DNA of 64,000 nucleotides from Marinobacter sp050379415 (GTDB lineage Bacteria > Pseudomonadota > Gammaproteobacteria > Pseudomonadales > Oleiphilaceae). The notes below the pieces were generated by a model. That model was not told the DNA's origin and did no database searches. It was given only the letters and a program-made list of their open reading frames with translations. The stretch is taken from positions 1,158,158 through 1,222,157 of the forward strand of contig NZ_JBNRLS010000001.1 in the NCBI RefSeq assembly GCF_050379415.1, written 5' to 3'. Made by a program: the position numbers and the translations under genes. Of the stretch, positions 8,938-17,200 are shown in pieces. How positions within the stretch are numbered: the first letter of the stretch is position 1; the number at the start of each line of letters is the position of its first letter.

Positions 8938-10020
8938 TTACAACGGTTTGATCACATCTGCCAGGCGGCCTGACTCGACCAGCTCCAGGAATTCATCCCC
9001 CAGCCGGTCACTCTCGGCAATCGCCTTGCGCCAGGAACGCTCCCGGCCGGCATCGTCACCCACGTACTTCTCGAAATCCTTGCGGTCCGGGAGCTTCCGG
9101 TCCGGAAGCGTCTGCAGGTACTCGGCAGAGGGGGCCACCAGCAGCACATCCTGCAAGCGGTTGGCATCGCCCCGGCGCCAGGGCAGCGACTTGTCGAACC
9201 ACCCGGGCACCACCTTGTCGGTAAAGTGCGGGTACAGGATCACACCCGGCTGCTGGTAAGGCAGATCCAGGTGGTAATCCAGCAAACCGCCATCACGGTA
9301 GACACCTTCCGGTGCACCGGGAATATTACGCACCCCGGACATCACCAGCGGGATGGATGCCGAGGCCAGCAGGGCCGGCAGCAGGTTGTCACTGGTCAGG
9401 GCCACCTCGTGGCTTGGGAAGTCCACCAGTTTGGATACCGGCGTTTTCAGGCGGGCATCGTGAATGATGCCCCGTTCCATGAAGCGGCCCAGATGTCGGC
9501 GGCTGACCATGTTGGCACTGATGGCATTCATCAGCCCCAGTCCGAGCCGGCCCCGGGTGTCGTGCTCCAGCAGACCCAGGCTCCGCACCACGACAATATT
9601 CAGTCGATACCAGGGGTGGTTCAGGATGTACTCCTGCCGGCCACCAAGCAGTTCCTCCAGGAACTGGATGCTCTTGCGGGTCACCTCCGCCGCACTCACG
9701 CCCTTGGCAAAGCGCTGGGAAGTGTAGAGATCCGCCAGGCGTGCCAGCTGCGCTTTGGGGTCGTCCGAGGAGGCCAGCGCGGCAAAACGCCAGCTGCCAA
9801 TAGAGGAGCCAATCAGGGCCCGCTCCTGCGGTGCCCCGGGCAGCCAGTCCCCGAAGATCGCCTGGTCCAGTCCGCTGATGCCGAGCGCTTTCGGACCGCC
9901 GGCGGCACCGGGTATTACATGGACATCTTCTGGCGCCAACGGTTTGTCTTTGAGCCGTTGAAGGGCTCGGCGACCGGCCCGGACAGTCAGGGCCGGAACT
10001 CGGGTATGGATGGCGGTCAT
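8938..10020 (-). CDS. patatin-like phospholipase/acyl hydrolase
   Basis: A protein of 360 aa. Patatin hallmarks are visible: a Gly-rich oxyanion stretch (PGAAGGPKALG, about residues 37-47), the nucleophile elbow GSSIG (Ser near 73), and the catalytic Asp in RDGGLLDY. Patatins use a Ser-Asp dyad to hydrolyse acyl esters of membrane lipids or lipid stores. No signal peptide is apparent. It stands alone on the minus strand, about 50 bases from the CDGSH gene start. Substrate cannot be read from the sequence. Confidence 0.82.
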   Translation of the reverse strand: MTAIHTRVPALTVRAGRRALQRLKDKPLAPEDVHVIPGAAGGPKALGISGLDQAIFGDWLPGAPQERALIGSSIGSWRFAALASSDDPKAQLARLADLYTSQRFAKGVSAAEVTRKSIQFLEELLGGRQEYILNHPWYRLNIVVVRSLGLLEHDTRGRLGLGLMNAISANMVSRRHLGRFMERGIIHDARLKTPVSKLVDFPSHEVALTSDNLLPALLASASIPLVMSGVRNIPGAPEGVYRDGGLLDYHLDLPYQQPGVILYPHFTDKVVPGWFDKSLPWRRGDANRLQDVLLVAPSAEYLQTLPDRKLPDRKDFEKYVGDDAGRERSWRKAIAESDRLGDEFLELVESGRLADVIKPL

Positions 10021-10151
10021 GGCAGACTCCCTGTTTCAGTGCCGGGGAGTGTATCGAAAGGCATGAGTAGCGGCCAACTGAACAAAACTAATGGTGGCCA
10101 TAAACCGCGCTTTCTGCTTCATTAATAAGCAGAGATCGAGAGCGGACCTGC

Positions 10152-11267
10152 ATGCTTTCACGGAATGTAAGCTTGGAACACCACCGGGAGAAGGTTTTGA
10201 ACATCACGCCGTCCGACAGTTCGCTGGCACCAACCCCGACCCTTGCGGTTCTCGGGTTCAAGCGCCAGTTGGTGTATCACCTTCACTTCTGGGCATTCAT
10301 AGCCGTGGCTCCGCTGGTGCTGGTGCAGTGGAAGCAGGACCACCGTGTGCTGTCCGGGTTGCTTTTCCTGTTCTGCCTCAATGCGCTGCTCGTGATTGCC
10401 TTCCTGCGCCTGAGGGGCAGCTATTTTCTGAAAGGGAGGCTGTTCCCGCTGCTGGCCGTGATCTGTGCCGCCTACTCCACCAGCATAAATGGCCATGCCG
10501 GTCTGTACTGGGCCTATCCTGCGGCCACCGCGCTGTTTTTTCTGTTGCCATTGAATGAGGCCGTTGTCAGCAACATGGTCTTTGTCGCAACCATGGCCGT
10601 GGTGTCATTCCTGAAATTTCCGGAGGCAGATTTCTGGCGTATTACCTTCTCTCTCGGACTGACCTGCCTGTTTGCCGGGATTTTCGCCTGGCTCGTAGGT
10701 AAGCTCCAGCAGGAACTCACCCGTTTGGCAACTACGGATCCCCTGACCGGGTGCCTGAATCGGTCCCAGCTCTCCGATGTGCTGAACAGTCAGATACAGA
10801 TGCGGGAGCGCTATGACCGGATATCGAGCCTGGTCCTGCTCGATCTGGACTACTTCAAGAGCATCAACGACCAATGGGGACACCTGGCCGGCGACAAGGT
10901 CCTCAAGGAAATGGCGTTGCGGTTGCGCAAACGATTACGGGAAAACGACAAACTGTTCCGGATCGGCGGCGAGGAATTCATGATCGTGCTGCCAGAGACC
11001 GGCGAGCCGGATGCCAATACCCTGGCCCACCAGCTGCTTGCCGGCATCAGCGGCAAACCGTTTCTCGACAATATCAAGCTGAGCGCCAGCGCCAGCGTGG
11101 CGGAAGTCAGCCGGGGCGAAACCTGGTCCGTGTGGCTGAACCGGGCCGATCAGGCACTTTATGAAGCGAAGTCCCGCGGACGTAACCAGGTGATCAATGC
11201 CGGCCGACCGGAGCCCGCCAGTACCCCTGAACCCGACAACGGAATTCCGGACCCCGTTACCGGCTAA
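10152..11267 (+). CDS. membrane diguanylate cyclase (GGDEF)
   Basis: A protein of 371 aa. The N-terminal half has about six hydrophobic helices (residues 40-195), similar to MASE-type integral sensor regions. The C-terminal GGDEF domain (about 200-350) carries the active-site variant GGEEF at 272-276, which is compatible with cyclic-di-GMP synthesis. RLRKRLREND lies upstream of the site, and RENDKLFRIGGEEF contains an RxxD-like I-site. The stop overlaps the convergent hydrolase stop within a CTAA. The ribosome site before 10152 is weak, so the exact start is uncertain. Confidence 0.86.
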   Translation: MLSRNVSLEHHREKVLNITPSDSSLAPTPTLAVLGFKRQLVYHLHFWAFIAVAPLVLVQWKQDHRVLSGLLFLFCLNALLVIAFLRLRGSYFLKGRLFPLLAVICAAYSTSINGHAGLYWAYPAATALFFLLPLNEAVVSNMVFVATMAVVSFLKFPEADFWRITFSLGLTCLFAGIFAWLVGKLQQELTRLATTDPLTGCLNRSQLSDVLNSQIQMRERYDRISSLVLLDLDYFKSINDQWGHLAGDKVLKEMALRLRKRLRENDKLFRIGGEEFMIVLPETGEPDANTLAHQLLAGISGKPFLDNIKLSASASVAEVSRGETWSVWLNRADQALYEAKSRGRNQVINAGRPEPASTPEPDNGIPDPVTG

Positions 11268-12184
11268 TCGCTAGCCACCTGCTTGCGGAAATCCCGGTAT
11301 GCGGTGAACGCGTCCCAGGGGCTTTCAAAGTGGGGATAATGGCCAACATTGCGCAGGCTGACCACATCCGGCTCCCGGATCAGCTCGCGGTAACGCCTGG
11401 CCATGGCGACACCGGAGACCGGATCTGCGGTGCCGGAGATCAGCCGCATGGGCTGGCGGGCCGACTGGAGCGCACCCACCCACCGGTTCCGGTGACAGCG
11501 ACGCTCTTCCATGAACTGGATCAGATGGTGCAGGATGCCGCGGCCGTTGTTGTAGGTCAGCAGGTGCCAGAAATCCTCAAGGTCCTGGCGATCCGGCGGA
11601 TTCTGGGGGCCAAACAGTCGCCGGAAGTTGTACTCGAAGGCGCGACGGGTGAGGCCACGGCTGATCAGGCCACCCAGAGGACTGCGCAACACCCGCTGGA
11701 TCAGCAACGGGTTGTGGACCTCCGGGAAAAGTGCGCCATTGAGGAAACAGACCGAACCGATCCGGAAATGCAGTCGCTCCTCCTGATCCCGGGCCAGCAA
11801 CTCCTGGACCACGCTGCAACCGTAATCGTGGGCAAAAAGGTGCACCGAGCCCAGCCCCAACCCCTCAAGCCAGCCCTGAACCAGATCCGCCTGATCTTCG
11901 ATACTGTAATGGTAACCGGTGGGTTTGTCGGAAAAGCCAAAACCCAGCATGTCCAGCACCAGTACCGAGTGTTGCTGGACCAGCATCGGCCAGATCCTGC
12001 TCCAGTCCCAACTGGCGGTGGGAAACCCGTGCAGGAGCACCAACGGCTCGCCCTGACCGGCCATCCGGCTGAAAATGGCGTGGCCGCCGTAGCTGAACCA
12101 CTTGCCTCCCTGCTGCCATCCCTCGAGACTCTCCGCCTCGCGCACCTGGGCACCTGCCCCGGTTCCGGCTATCACGTGATCCAT
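11264..12184 (-). CDS. alpha/beta hydrolase, Asp-nucleophile (haloalkane dehalogenase/epoxide hydrolase-like)
   Basis: A protein of 306 aa. The oxyanion motif LLHGFPTASWDW is followed by the elbow FAHDYGCSVV, where Asp stands at the nucleophile position instead of Ser, as in haloalkane dehalogenases and epoxide hydrolases. GTADPVSG and GHYPHFE supply the acid and catalytic His. No signal peptide is seen. It could act on an epoxide, a halide or a related ester; the substrate is not readable. The stop codons of this gene and the diguanylate cyclase share four bases. Confidence 0.8.
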   Translation of the reverse strand: MDHVIAGTGAGAQVREAESLEGWQQGGKWFSYGGHAIFSRMAGQGEPLVLLHGFPTASWDWSRIWPMLVQQHSVLVLDMLGFGFSDKPTGYHYSIEDQADLVQGWLEGLGLGSVHLFAHDYGCSVVQELLARDQEERLHFRIGSVCFLNGALFPEVHNPLLIQRVLRSPLGGLISRGLTRRAFEYNFRRLFGPQNPPDRQDLEDFWHLLTYNNGRGILHHLIQFMEERRCHRNRWVGALQSARQPMRLISGTADPVSGVAMARRYRELIREPDVVSLRNVGHYPHFESPWDAFTAYRDFRKQVASD

Positions 12185-12381
12185 GGGTCGTCCCCGACAT
12201 GTGACTGAATGCCTGAAACTTTAAAGCAAAGAACCGGAACCCGCCATAGGCTGCACGTGCCTGTCGGCATGGCATTCCGACAAAGTGGTCTTTTCTCCCG
12301 CCAGCTGCGTAAAGCGTAGAGATGAGGGGCGAATTGCCTTAAGCTTTGGCCCTTGAAAGTGACAGCCAACCGGAAACGATT

Positions 12382-12951
12382 ATGAGCAAACTCCTTGACG
12401 ACCTCGCGGGCCACTACCGTGCCATCATTGACGGACTCGGCGAAGACCCCGACCGCGAAGGTCTGCAGGACACCCCCATGCGCGCGGCCAAGGCCATGCA
12501 GTTCCTGACCCGAGGCTACCAGCAGGATCTCGGCGACCTGGTCAACAATGCCGTATTTGAATCGGCCATGGACGAAATGGTGGTGGTCCAGGATATCGAG
12601 CTGTACAGCATGTGTGAACACCACATGCTGCCATTCATCGGCAAGTGCCACATTGCCTACCTGCCCCAGGGAAAGGTATTGGGCCTGTCGAAGTTCGCAC
12701 GCATCGTCGACATGTATGCCCGTCGTCTGCAGATCCAGGAAAACCTGACCCGGCAGATCGCCGAGGCTATCGAGAGTGTCACCCACGCCAAGGGTGTTGC
12801 CGTGGTGATCGAGGCGCAGCACATGTGCATGATGATGCGCGGCGTGGAAAAACAGAACTCCCGCATGAAAACCTCGATGATGCTGGGGCAGTTCCGGAAA
12901 TCCCAGGCGACCCGTACAGAGTTCCTCAACCTGATCGGCAACAACCGCTGA
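12382..12951 (+). CDS. folE: GTP cyclohydrolase I
   Basis: A 189-aa FolE from the ATG at 12382 (MSKLLDDLAGHYR). The zinc-binding CEHH motif in YSMCEHHMLPF and the later Cys in QHMCMMMRG are both present, as is LSKFARIVDMYARRLQ. The enzyme converts GTP to 7,8-dihydroneopterin triphosphate, the first step to folate and tetrahydropterins. It is followed by folX after 25 bases, so the pair probably shares a transcript. The length fits the FolE family, and no zinc-independent FolE2 features are seen. Confidence 0.95.
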   Translation: MSKLLDDLAGHYRAIIDGLGEDPDREGLQDTPMRAAKAMQFLTRGYQQDLGDLVNNAVFESAMDEMVVVQDIELYSMCEHHMLPFIGKCHIAYLPQGKVLGLSKFARIVDMYARRLQIQENLTRQIAEAIESVTHAKGVAVVIEAQHMCMMMRGVEKQNSRMKTSMMLGQFRKSQATRTEFLNLIGNNR

Positions 12952-12976
12952 GCCCCCACCGGGTAAGGAAGACCGT

Positions 12977-13351
12977 ATGACAGACGTTATCGGCAATAAA
13001 CAGGCCCGGGTGCGTATCAAGAACCTGTTGCTGCGCGCCTATATTGGCATCAAGGAAGAAGAGATCAACAACCAGCAGGACGTGGTAATCAACGTTGAGC
13101 TGACTTACGATGCCGGTGATGCCATTCACCAGAACGAGATTGAGGCGGCGCTGAATTATCGCACCATCACCAAACAGATCATCGCTCATGTGGATGGCAA
13201 CCGGTTTGCGCTGCTGGAACGTCTGACCCATGAAGTGCTGAGCATTGTCATGGAGCACGAGGCGGTACAATGGGCGCAGGTGGAAATCGACAAGCCCCAC
13301 GCGTTACGCTATGCCGAATCCGTGTCTGTGTGCCTTGAGGCGCACCGTTAA
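12977..13351 (+). CDS. folX: dihydroneopterin triphosphate 2'-epimerase
   Basis: A 124-aa protein that closely resembles E. coli FolX: AYIGIKEEEINNQQDVVINV, ALNYRTITKQI, LLERLT and IDKPHALRYAESVS. These distinguish it from the dihydroneopterin aldolase FolB. FolX interconverts dihydroneopterin and dihydromonapterin triphosphates, on the way to tetrahydromonapterin, a cofactor of phenylalanine hydroxylase in some proteobacteria. It follows folE directly, which supplies the substrate. The next gene starts 20 bases later. Confidence 0.92.
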   Translation: MTDVIGNKQARVRIKNLLLRAYIGIKEEEINNQQDVVINVELTYDAGDAIHQNEIEAALNYRTITKQIIAHVDGNRFALLERLTHEVLSIVMEHEAVQWAQVEIDKPHALRYAESVSVCLEAHR

Positions 13352-13371
13352 TCCGTATCAGAGAAGCTTCC

Positions 13372-13800
13372 ATGCCCAGCAATTCCCCGGAACAGATCCG
13401 CTCCATCCTGGAAAACGTGCACACCATTGCCTTGGTGGGCGCCAGCGAAAAGACCAACCGGCCTTCCCATGAGGTCATGGAATTTCTCCAGCACCAGGGC
13501 TACCGGGTGATCCCGGTCAATCCCCGGTTGGCCGGCAAGACTCTTTTGGGCGAGACCGTATTTCCAGACCTGAAGTCCGTCCCGCAGACGGTGGACATGG
13601 CAGACCTGTTCCTGGCCCCCGAACGTACCGATGCAGTCATCGACCAGGCAATCGAGTTGAAAATTCCCGTGGTATGGATGCAGATCGGCGTCATCAACCA
13701 GCCGGGTGCGGCCCGGGCCGAGGACGCCGGTCTTACGGTGGTGATGGACCGCTGCCCGAAACAGGACATCCCGCGCCTGGGCATCACCAAAAGCCATTGA
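13372..13800 (+). CDS. CoA-binding domain protein (YccU-like)
   Basis: A protein of 142 aa with one CoA-binding Rossmann fold (CoA_binding_2): HTIALVGASEKTNRPSH near residue 20, then GYRVIPVNPRLAGKTLLGE, MADLFLAPE and VVWMQIGVIN. These match E. coli YccU. Family members bind CoA or related nucleotides, but no reaction is established. It follows folX by 20 bases, so co-transcription with folE-folX is plausible, though no functional link is known to me. Confidence 0.85.
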   Translation: MPSNSPEQIRSILENVHTIALVGASEKTNRPSHEVMEFLQHQGYRVIPVNPRLAGKTLLGETVFPDLKSVPQTVDMADLFLAPERTDAVIDQAIELKIPVVWMQIGVINQPGAARAEDAGLTVVMDRCPKQDIPRLGITKSH

Positions 13801-13809
13801 GGGGCGATA

Positions 13810-16068
13810 ATGGCCCCCTCTAATAACACTCTCGCCCGCGCCCTGCTGAGCCCTGTTTTCCCGGCGCTCATCCTGCTGGCGTTCCTGGCCCTGGCGGCCG
13901 GGTTGCGCTATGGAATGATTCAGCAGGACAACCACCAGATCCGGGCCAACCTGGCCAACGAAGCGGTCGCCATGGTGGACCACCTTGAGCGGGAGTTCAC
14001 CATCCACGCCCAGGCCATCAACCGGATGGCTGCCCGGCTTCAGGTCGAACCAGAAACCACCGAGGCCGCCTGGCGCGCTGATGCCCGCCACTATCTCAAC
14101 GATTTCGGGGTCTACCAGGCCATCGAATGGATTGACCGGGATTTCATCATACGCTGGCTCGAGCCGGTTTCCGGCAACCAAAGTGTTGTGGGTTACAACG
14201 TCGCCTTCTCCGACCGCCGTCGCCAGGCCCTGGAGACGGCGCGTACCACCGGCCAGTATGACATTTCCGGGATCATCGACCTGAAACAGGGTGGTAAGGG
14301 CATGGTGATCTACGCGCCGGTGGGCTCCGGCGCCAACAACAACGGCTTCATTGCCGGCGTCTTCCAGATCGAGACCCTGGTCCAGCAACTTCTGACCAGC
14401 CGGGTGCTGCAGTCATTCCAGGTGGGCATCCGGGACAAGGGTGTGCTCAGCTACCAGCTGAACAGGCTGGCGGAGACCAGCGGAACTTTCGCCCATACCG
14501 AAACGGTCGACCTGCCGACCCTGGATTGGACTCTGACCATCAGGCCCACCAGCATCTGGGTGGCGAGCCAGCGCAGCGACTGGCCATGGCGGACCTTCAC
14601 CGCTGTCCTGTTCATGGGCCTGCTGACCAGTCTGACCACCCTGATGGCCCAGCTGATTCTCAAGCGCAACCGGGCACTGCTGAAAACCCGCCGGGAACTG
14701 GAGCAGGAGATTGACCAGCGCAAGGAGATCCAGGAGGACCTGGCTCGCCTGGAATCCACCGATACCCTGACCGGGCTGGCCAACCGCCGGTTCTTCATGG
14801 AGGACCTGACTCACTCGCTGGGCATTGCCGGGCGCCAGAACCGGCAGGTTGCGCTAATCATGCTGGACCTGGACCGGTTCCAGATGCTCAACGACTCCCT
14901 TGGCCACCAGTTCGGTGACGAGCTCCTGGTCAGGGTTGCCGAGCGGCTGAACCAGCTGAGCGATGAGCGGATCCTGGTGGCCTATTCCGGGGGCGACGAG
15001 TTCATGTTCTGCCAGCAGCAGGTGGAGAATATCGATGACGTCATCCATCTGCTCGGGCACATCAAGCATTGCTTCGAAGCGCCCTTCGAGGTCCACGGCG
15101 AAGGCCACCGGATTACTGCCACCATGGGCGTGGCGATCTACCCCCAGAGCGGGCAGGATGCCGATACCCTGTTACGCAATGCCGATGTCGCCCTCTACCG
15201 TGCCAAGGAGCAGGGTCGCAATTCCTACCAGTTCTATACCGAGGGCATGCAGGAACGGGAAGTCACCCGCCTGGAGCTGGACAAGGATCTGGACAAGGCG
15301 CTGGCCAACAATGAGTTCGTACTGCATTTCCAGCCACAGATCGATCTGGAAACCGGCGAGATCAACAGTGTCGAGGCGCTGATCCGCTGGCAACACCCAC
15401 GCCGCGGCCTGTTGTCACCGGTGGAGTTCATTCCCCTGGCGGAGGAAAGCGGGCGCATCACGGAGATCGGCCGCTGGGTGGTGGCGGCCGCGTGTCGCCA
15501 GCTCGCCGCGTGGAAAGGCACGTCCTGCGAGGACCTGCGTATTGCCATCAACCTGTCCGGGCGGGAACTGGACGATGAGCACCTGGTGGATGACATCCGC
15601 GAGACCCTGGAAGCCGAGCACGTACCCGCCAATCATCTGGAAGTGGAGCTGACGGAAGAGATCTTCATTCAGAATATTGAGCATAACCGCAATCAGCTGG
15701 GCCGGCTCCACGAGCTTGGCGTCAATCTTGCCATTGATGATTTCGGTGTGGGCTATTCCTCCCTGGGCTACCTGCGGGACTTCCCGGTGGATCTGCTGAA
15801 GATCGACCGGTCGTTCATTACTTCGGTGACCGAGCGCCACGATGACTCGGTGATTACCCGGGCGGTGATCAATCTGGCCCACAACCTGGGCATCCGGGTG
15901 ATTGCCGAGGGCGTGGAGACCGAGGAACAGCTGGATTTCCTCAGGCAGCACGGTTGTAACCTGGTCCAGGGCTACCTGATCAGCCGACCGATTCCTGCCG
16001 CAGAGCTGGAGAGAGCCCTTGAGGCGGGGCTTTTGAATCTCGGCACTCCGGAGAGCACCGGATTGTAA
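13810..16068 (+). CDS. CHASE-GGDEF-EAL cyclic-di-GMP protein
   Basis: A protein of 752 aa. A transmembrane helix near residue 20 and another near 265 flank a periplasmic CHASE sensor (GVYQAIEWIDRDF, YNVAFSDRRRQALE). A short coiled coil leads to GGDEF (GGDEF at 394-398, cyclase-competent) and EAL (EALIRW from 522; LTEEIF, IDDFGVGYSS, LKIDRSF and AEGVETEEQ intact). Both catalytic centres look complete, so it may make or degrade c-di-GMP. The residues before GGDEF do not form a clear RxxD inhibition site. It starts 9 bases after the CoA-binding gene. Confidence 0.92.
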   Translation: MAPSNNTLARALLSPVFPALILLAFLALAAGLRYGMIQQDNHQIRANLANEAVAMVDHLEREFTIHAQAINRMAARLQVEPETTEAAWRADARHYLNDFGVYQAIEWIDRDFIIRWLEPVSGNQSVVGYNVAFSDRRRQALETARTTGQYDISGIIDLKQGGKGMVIYAPVGSGANNNGFIAGVFQIETLVQQLLTSRVLQSFQVGIRDKGVLSYQLNRLAETSGTFAHTETVDLPTLDWTLTIRPTSIWVASQRSDWPWRTFTAVLFMGLLTSLTTLMAQLILKRNRALLKTRRELEQEIDQRKEIQEDLARLESTDTLTGLANRRFFMEDLTHSLGIAGRQNRQVALIMLDLDRFQMLNDSLGHQFGDELLVRVAERLNQLSDERILVAYSGGDEFMFCQQQVENIDDVIHLLGHIKHCFEAPFEVHGEGHRITATMGVAIYPQSGQDADTLLRNADVALYRAKEQGRNSYQFYTEGMQEREVTRLELDKDLDKALANNEFVLHFQPQIDLETGEINSVEALIRWQHPRRGLLSPVEFIPLAEESGRITEIGRWVVAAACRQLAAWKGTSCEDLRIAINLSGRELDDEHLVDDIRETLEAEHVPANHLEVELTEEIFIQNIEHNRNQLGRLHELGVNLAIDDFGVGYSSLGYLRDFPVDLLKIDRSFITSVTERHDDSVITRAVINLAHNLGIRVIAEGVETEEQLDFLRQHGCNLVQGYLISRPIPAAELERALEAGLLNLGTPESTGL

Positions 16069-16120
16069 TGGCCGGTCGTTATCCCCATGATGTCTGGAAC
16101 AATTCTATGGCGTGTGTTTT

Positions 16121-16435
16121 ATGGCAGCGAAGTATCTGACTCCCGATCAGGATGCGCAAATCCGGCGGTGGGAGCGCTGGAACCGCAATTACTTCATTTT
16201 TGCGTTTGTGGCGCTGACGGTGGTTCTGGTGTTCAGTAGCCAGTTGGGGCTGTCCAGTGGCGAAAATTGGGGCTCACTGGGGGTTCTGATTGCGGCCCTG
16301 ATCGCACCGATCATCATGCTCCAGCTGCGGCTGCGGTGCCCGGCCTGTGGCCACAAGATCGGCTGGCAGGCGAAGCTGATGGCGCCGGATCAGTGCAAGA
16401 CCTGCGGAACCTTCCTGCGCGCCAAGGGGCGCTGA
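16121..16435 (+). CDS. small membrane protein with C-terminal zinc ribbon
   Basis: A 104-aa protein from the ATG at 16121. Two hydrophobic helices (about residues 24-42 and 51-72) are followed by CPACGHKIG and CKTCGTF, a four-Cys zinc-ribbon-like arrangement in the cytoplasmic tail. No known function. The frame is open a little further (GTG at 16112), but the ATG gives a normal N-terminus. It follows the CHASE-GGDEF-EAL gene and ends just before a strong hairpin. Confidence 0.7.
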   Translation: MAAKYLTPDQDAQIRRWERWNRNYFIFAFVALTVVLVFSSQLGLSSGENWGSLGVLIAALIAPIIMLQLRLRCPACGHKIGWQAKLMAPDQCKTCGTFLRAKGR

Positions 16436-16461
16436 CCTCTCCTTCCTCAAAAAAACCTTTG

Positions 16462-16486
16462 ACCTGTGAGTTGCTCACAGGTTTTA
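16462..16486 (+). terminator. Rho-independent terminator-like hairpin
   Basis: A perfect 9-bp stem, ACCTGTGAG with loop TTG, is followed by TTTTA; an A-run lies upstream, so it could work in both directions. It sits 26 bases after the zinc-ribbon gene. Confidence 0.8.
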
Positions 16487-16524
16487 GCCTATATTTATGA
16501 TTTGATTCTGGAGCATGCCGCGCC

Positions 16525-16705
16525 GGGTGTGGTGCCTGTTCCGAAAACCGCTGCGAGTACCCCTCCGGGGTCCAGCCAGCAATCATAGATTACTGTCGTG
16601 CGGCCGTCGCATGAAGCTTTGCTTCATAAGCGCTCTGCCTCACCCATGTACGCTTGCTCTCCGCCATCCCTGGCTCCGAGCATTTTCGGAACAGGCACCA
16701 CACCC
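16525..16705 (+). repeat. intergenic hairpin element, long form, copy 1
   Basis: The outer arms 16525-16547 and 16683-16705 are perfect 23-base inverted repeats. Between them lies a conserved interior containing CCCCTCCGGGGTCCAG, CAATCATAGATTAC, an internal AAGCTTTGCTT hairpin, and CTCCGCCATCC. Copy 4 (near 32.1 kb) is the same long form in the opposite orientation; copies 2, 3 and 5 are short forms. It lies between the terminator and the MerR gene, whose promoter must lie within or just after it. No ORF inside it looks real. Confidence 0.85.
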
Positions 16706-16764
16706 ACCGCTCCGCAAGCTTCAAGGATCAACGCTCCCGACCCAAACGCAGAGTGACTGAGCCG

Positions 16765-17196
16765 ATGAAAGTCAAAGAGATCGCCCAGGCCGCCGGTGTG
16801 AATCCCGACACCGTCCGCTTCTATACCCGGGAGGGGCTGCTCAATCCGGCCCGCAACCCGGACAACAACTACCAGCAATACGATGCCGATGACCTGCGCC
16901 GGCTGCGGTTTGCCCGCAAGGCACGCCAACTGGGGTTTTCGCTGCCGGAGATCCGGTCGATCCTGAATCAGGCCGATGATCACCATTCGCCTTGCCCGAT
17001 GGTGCGAGAGGTATTCGAGAAGCGGCTGGCTGAGGTCGAGCGGGAGATTGCCGAGTTGCAGCAGCTGCGGGAGCGGATGAAGAGTGCCCTCGGGATCTGG
17101 CGGGAAATGCCGGATGGAACGCCGGACGGTCATACGATCTGTCGGCTGATCGAGCATTGGGATGATATGGCTCTCGCCACCAGCGGGGAGGAGTAA
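16765..17196 (+). CDS. MerR-family metal-responsive regulator
   Basis: A 143-aa protein from the ATG at 16765. The N-terminal MerR winged helix is clear (MKVKEIAQAAGVNPDTVRFY, REGLL), then RLRFARKARQLGFSLPEI and a dimerisation coiled coil. Cys in HHSPCPMV and Cys in TICRLIEHW fit the metal-loop pattern of the heavy-metal MerR group. The stop is 4 bases from the copper-ATPase start, so it is probably co-transcribed with and regulates that pump. Copper is the likely inducer from context; zinc, lead or cadmium sensing cannot be excluded. Confidence 0.88.
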   Translation: MKVKEIAQAAGVNPDTVRFYTREGLLNPARNPDNNYQQYDADDLRRLRFARKARQLGFSLPEIRSILNQADDHHSPCPMVREVFEKRLAEVEREIAELQQLRERMKSALGIWREMPDGTPDGHTICRLIEHWDDMALATSGEE

Positions 17197-17200
17197 ACAG

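Noticed and set aside
9226..10125. 299-codon plus-strand ORF opposite the patatin gene
   Set aside because: The minus strand shows full patatin motifs; the plus-strand frame has none.
16525..16705. Hairpin element as an insertion sequence or attC
   Set aside because: No transposase frame, no direct target duplications seen, and no GTTRRRY cores; the interior is shared by copies at unrelated loci.
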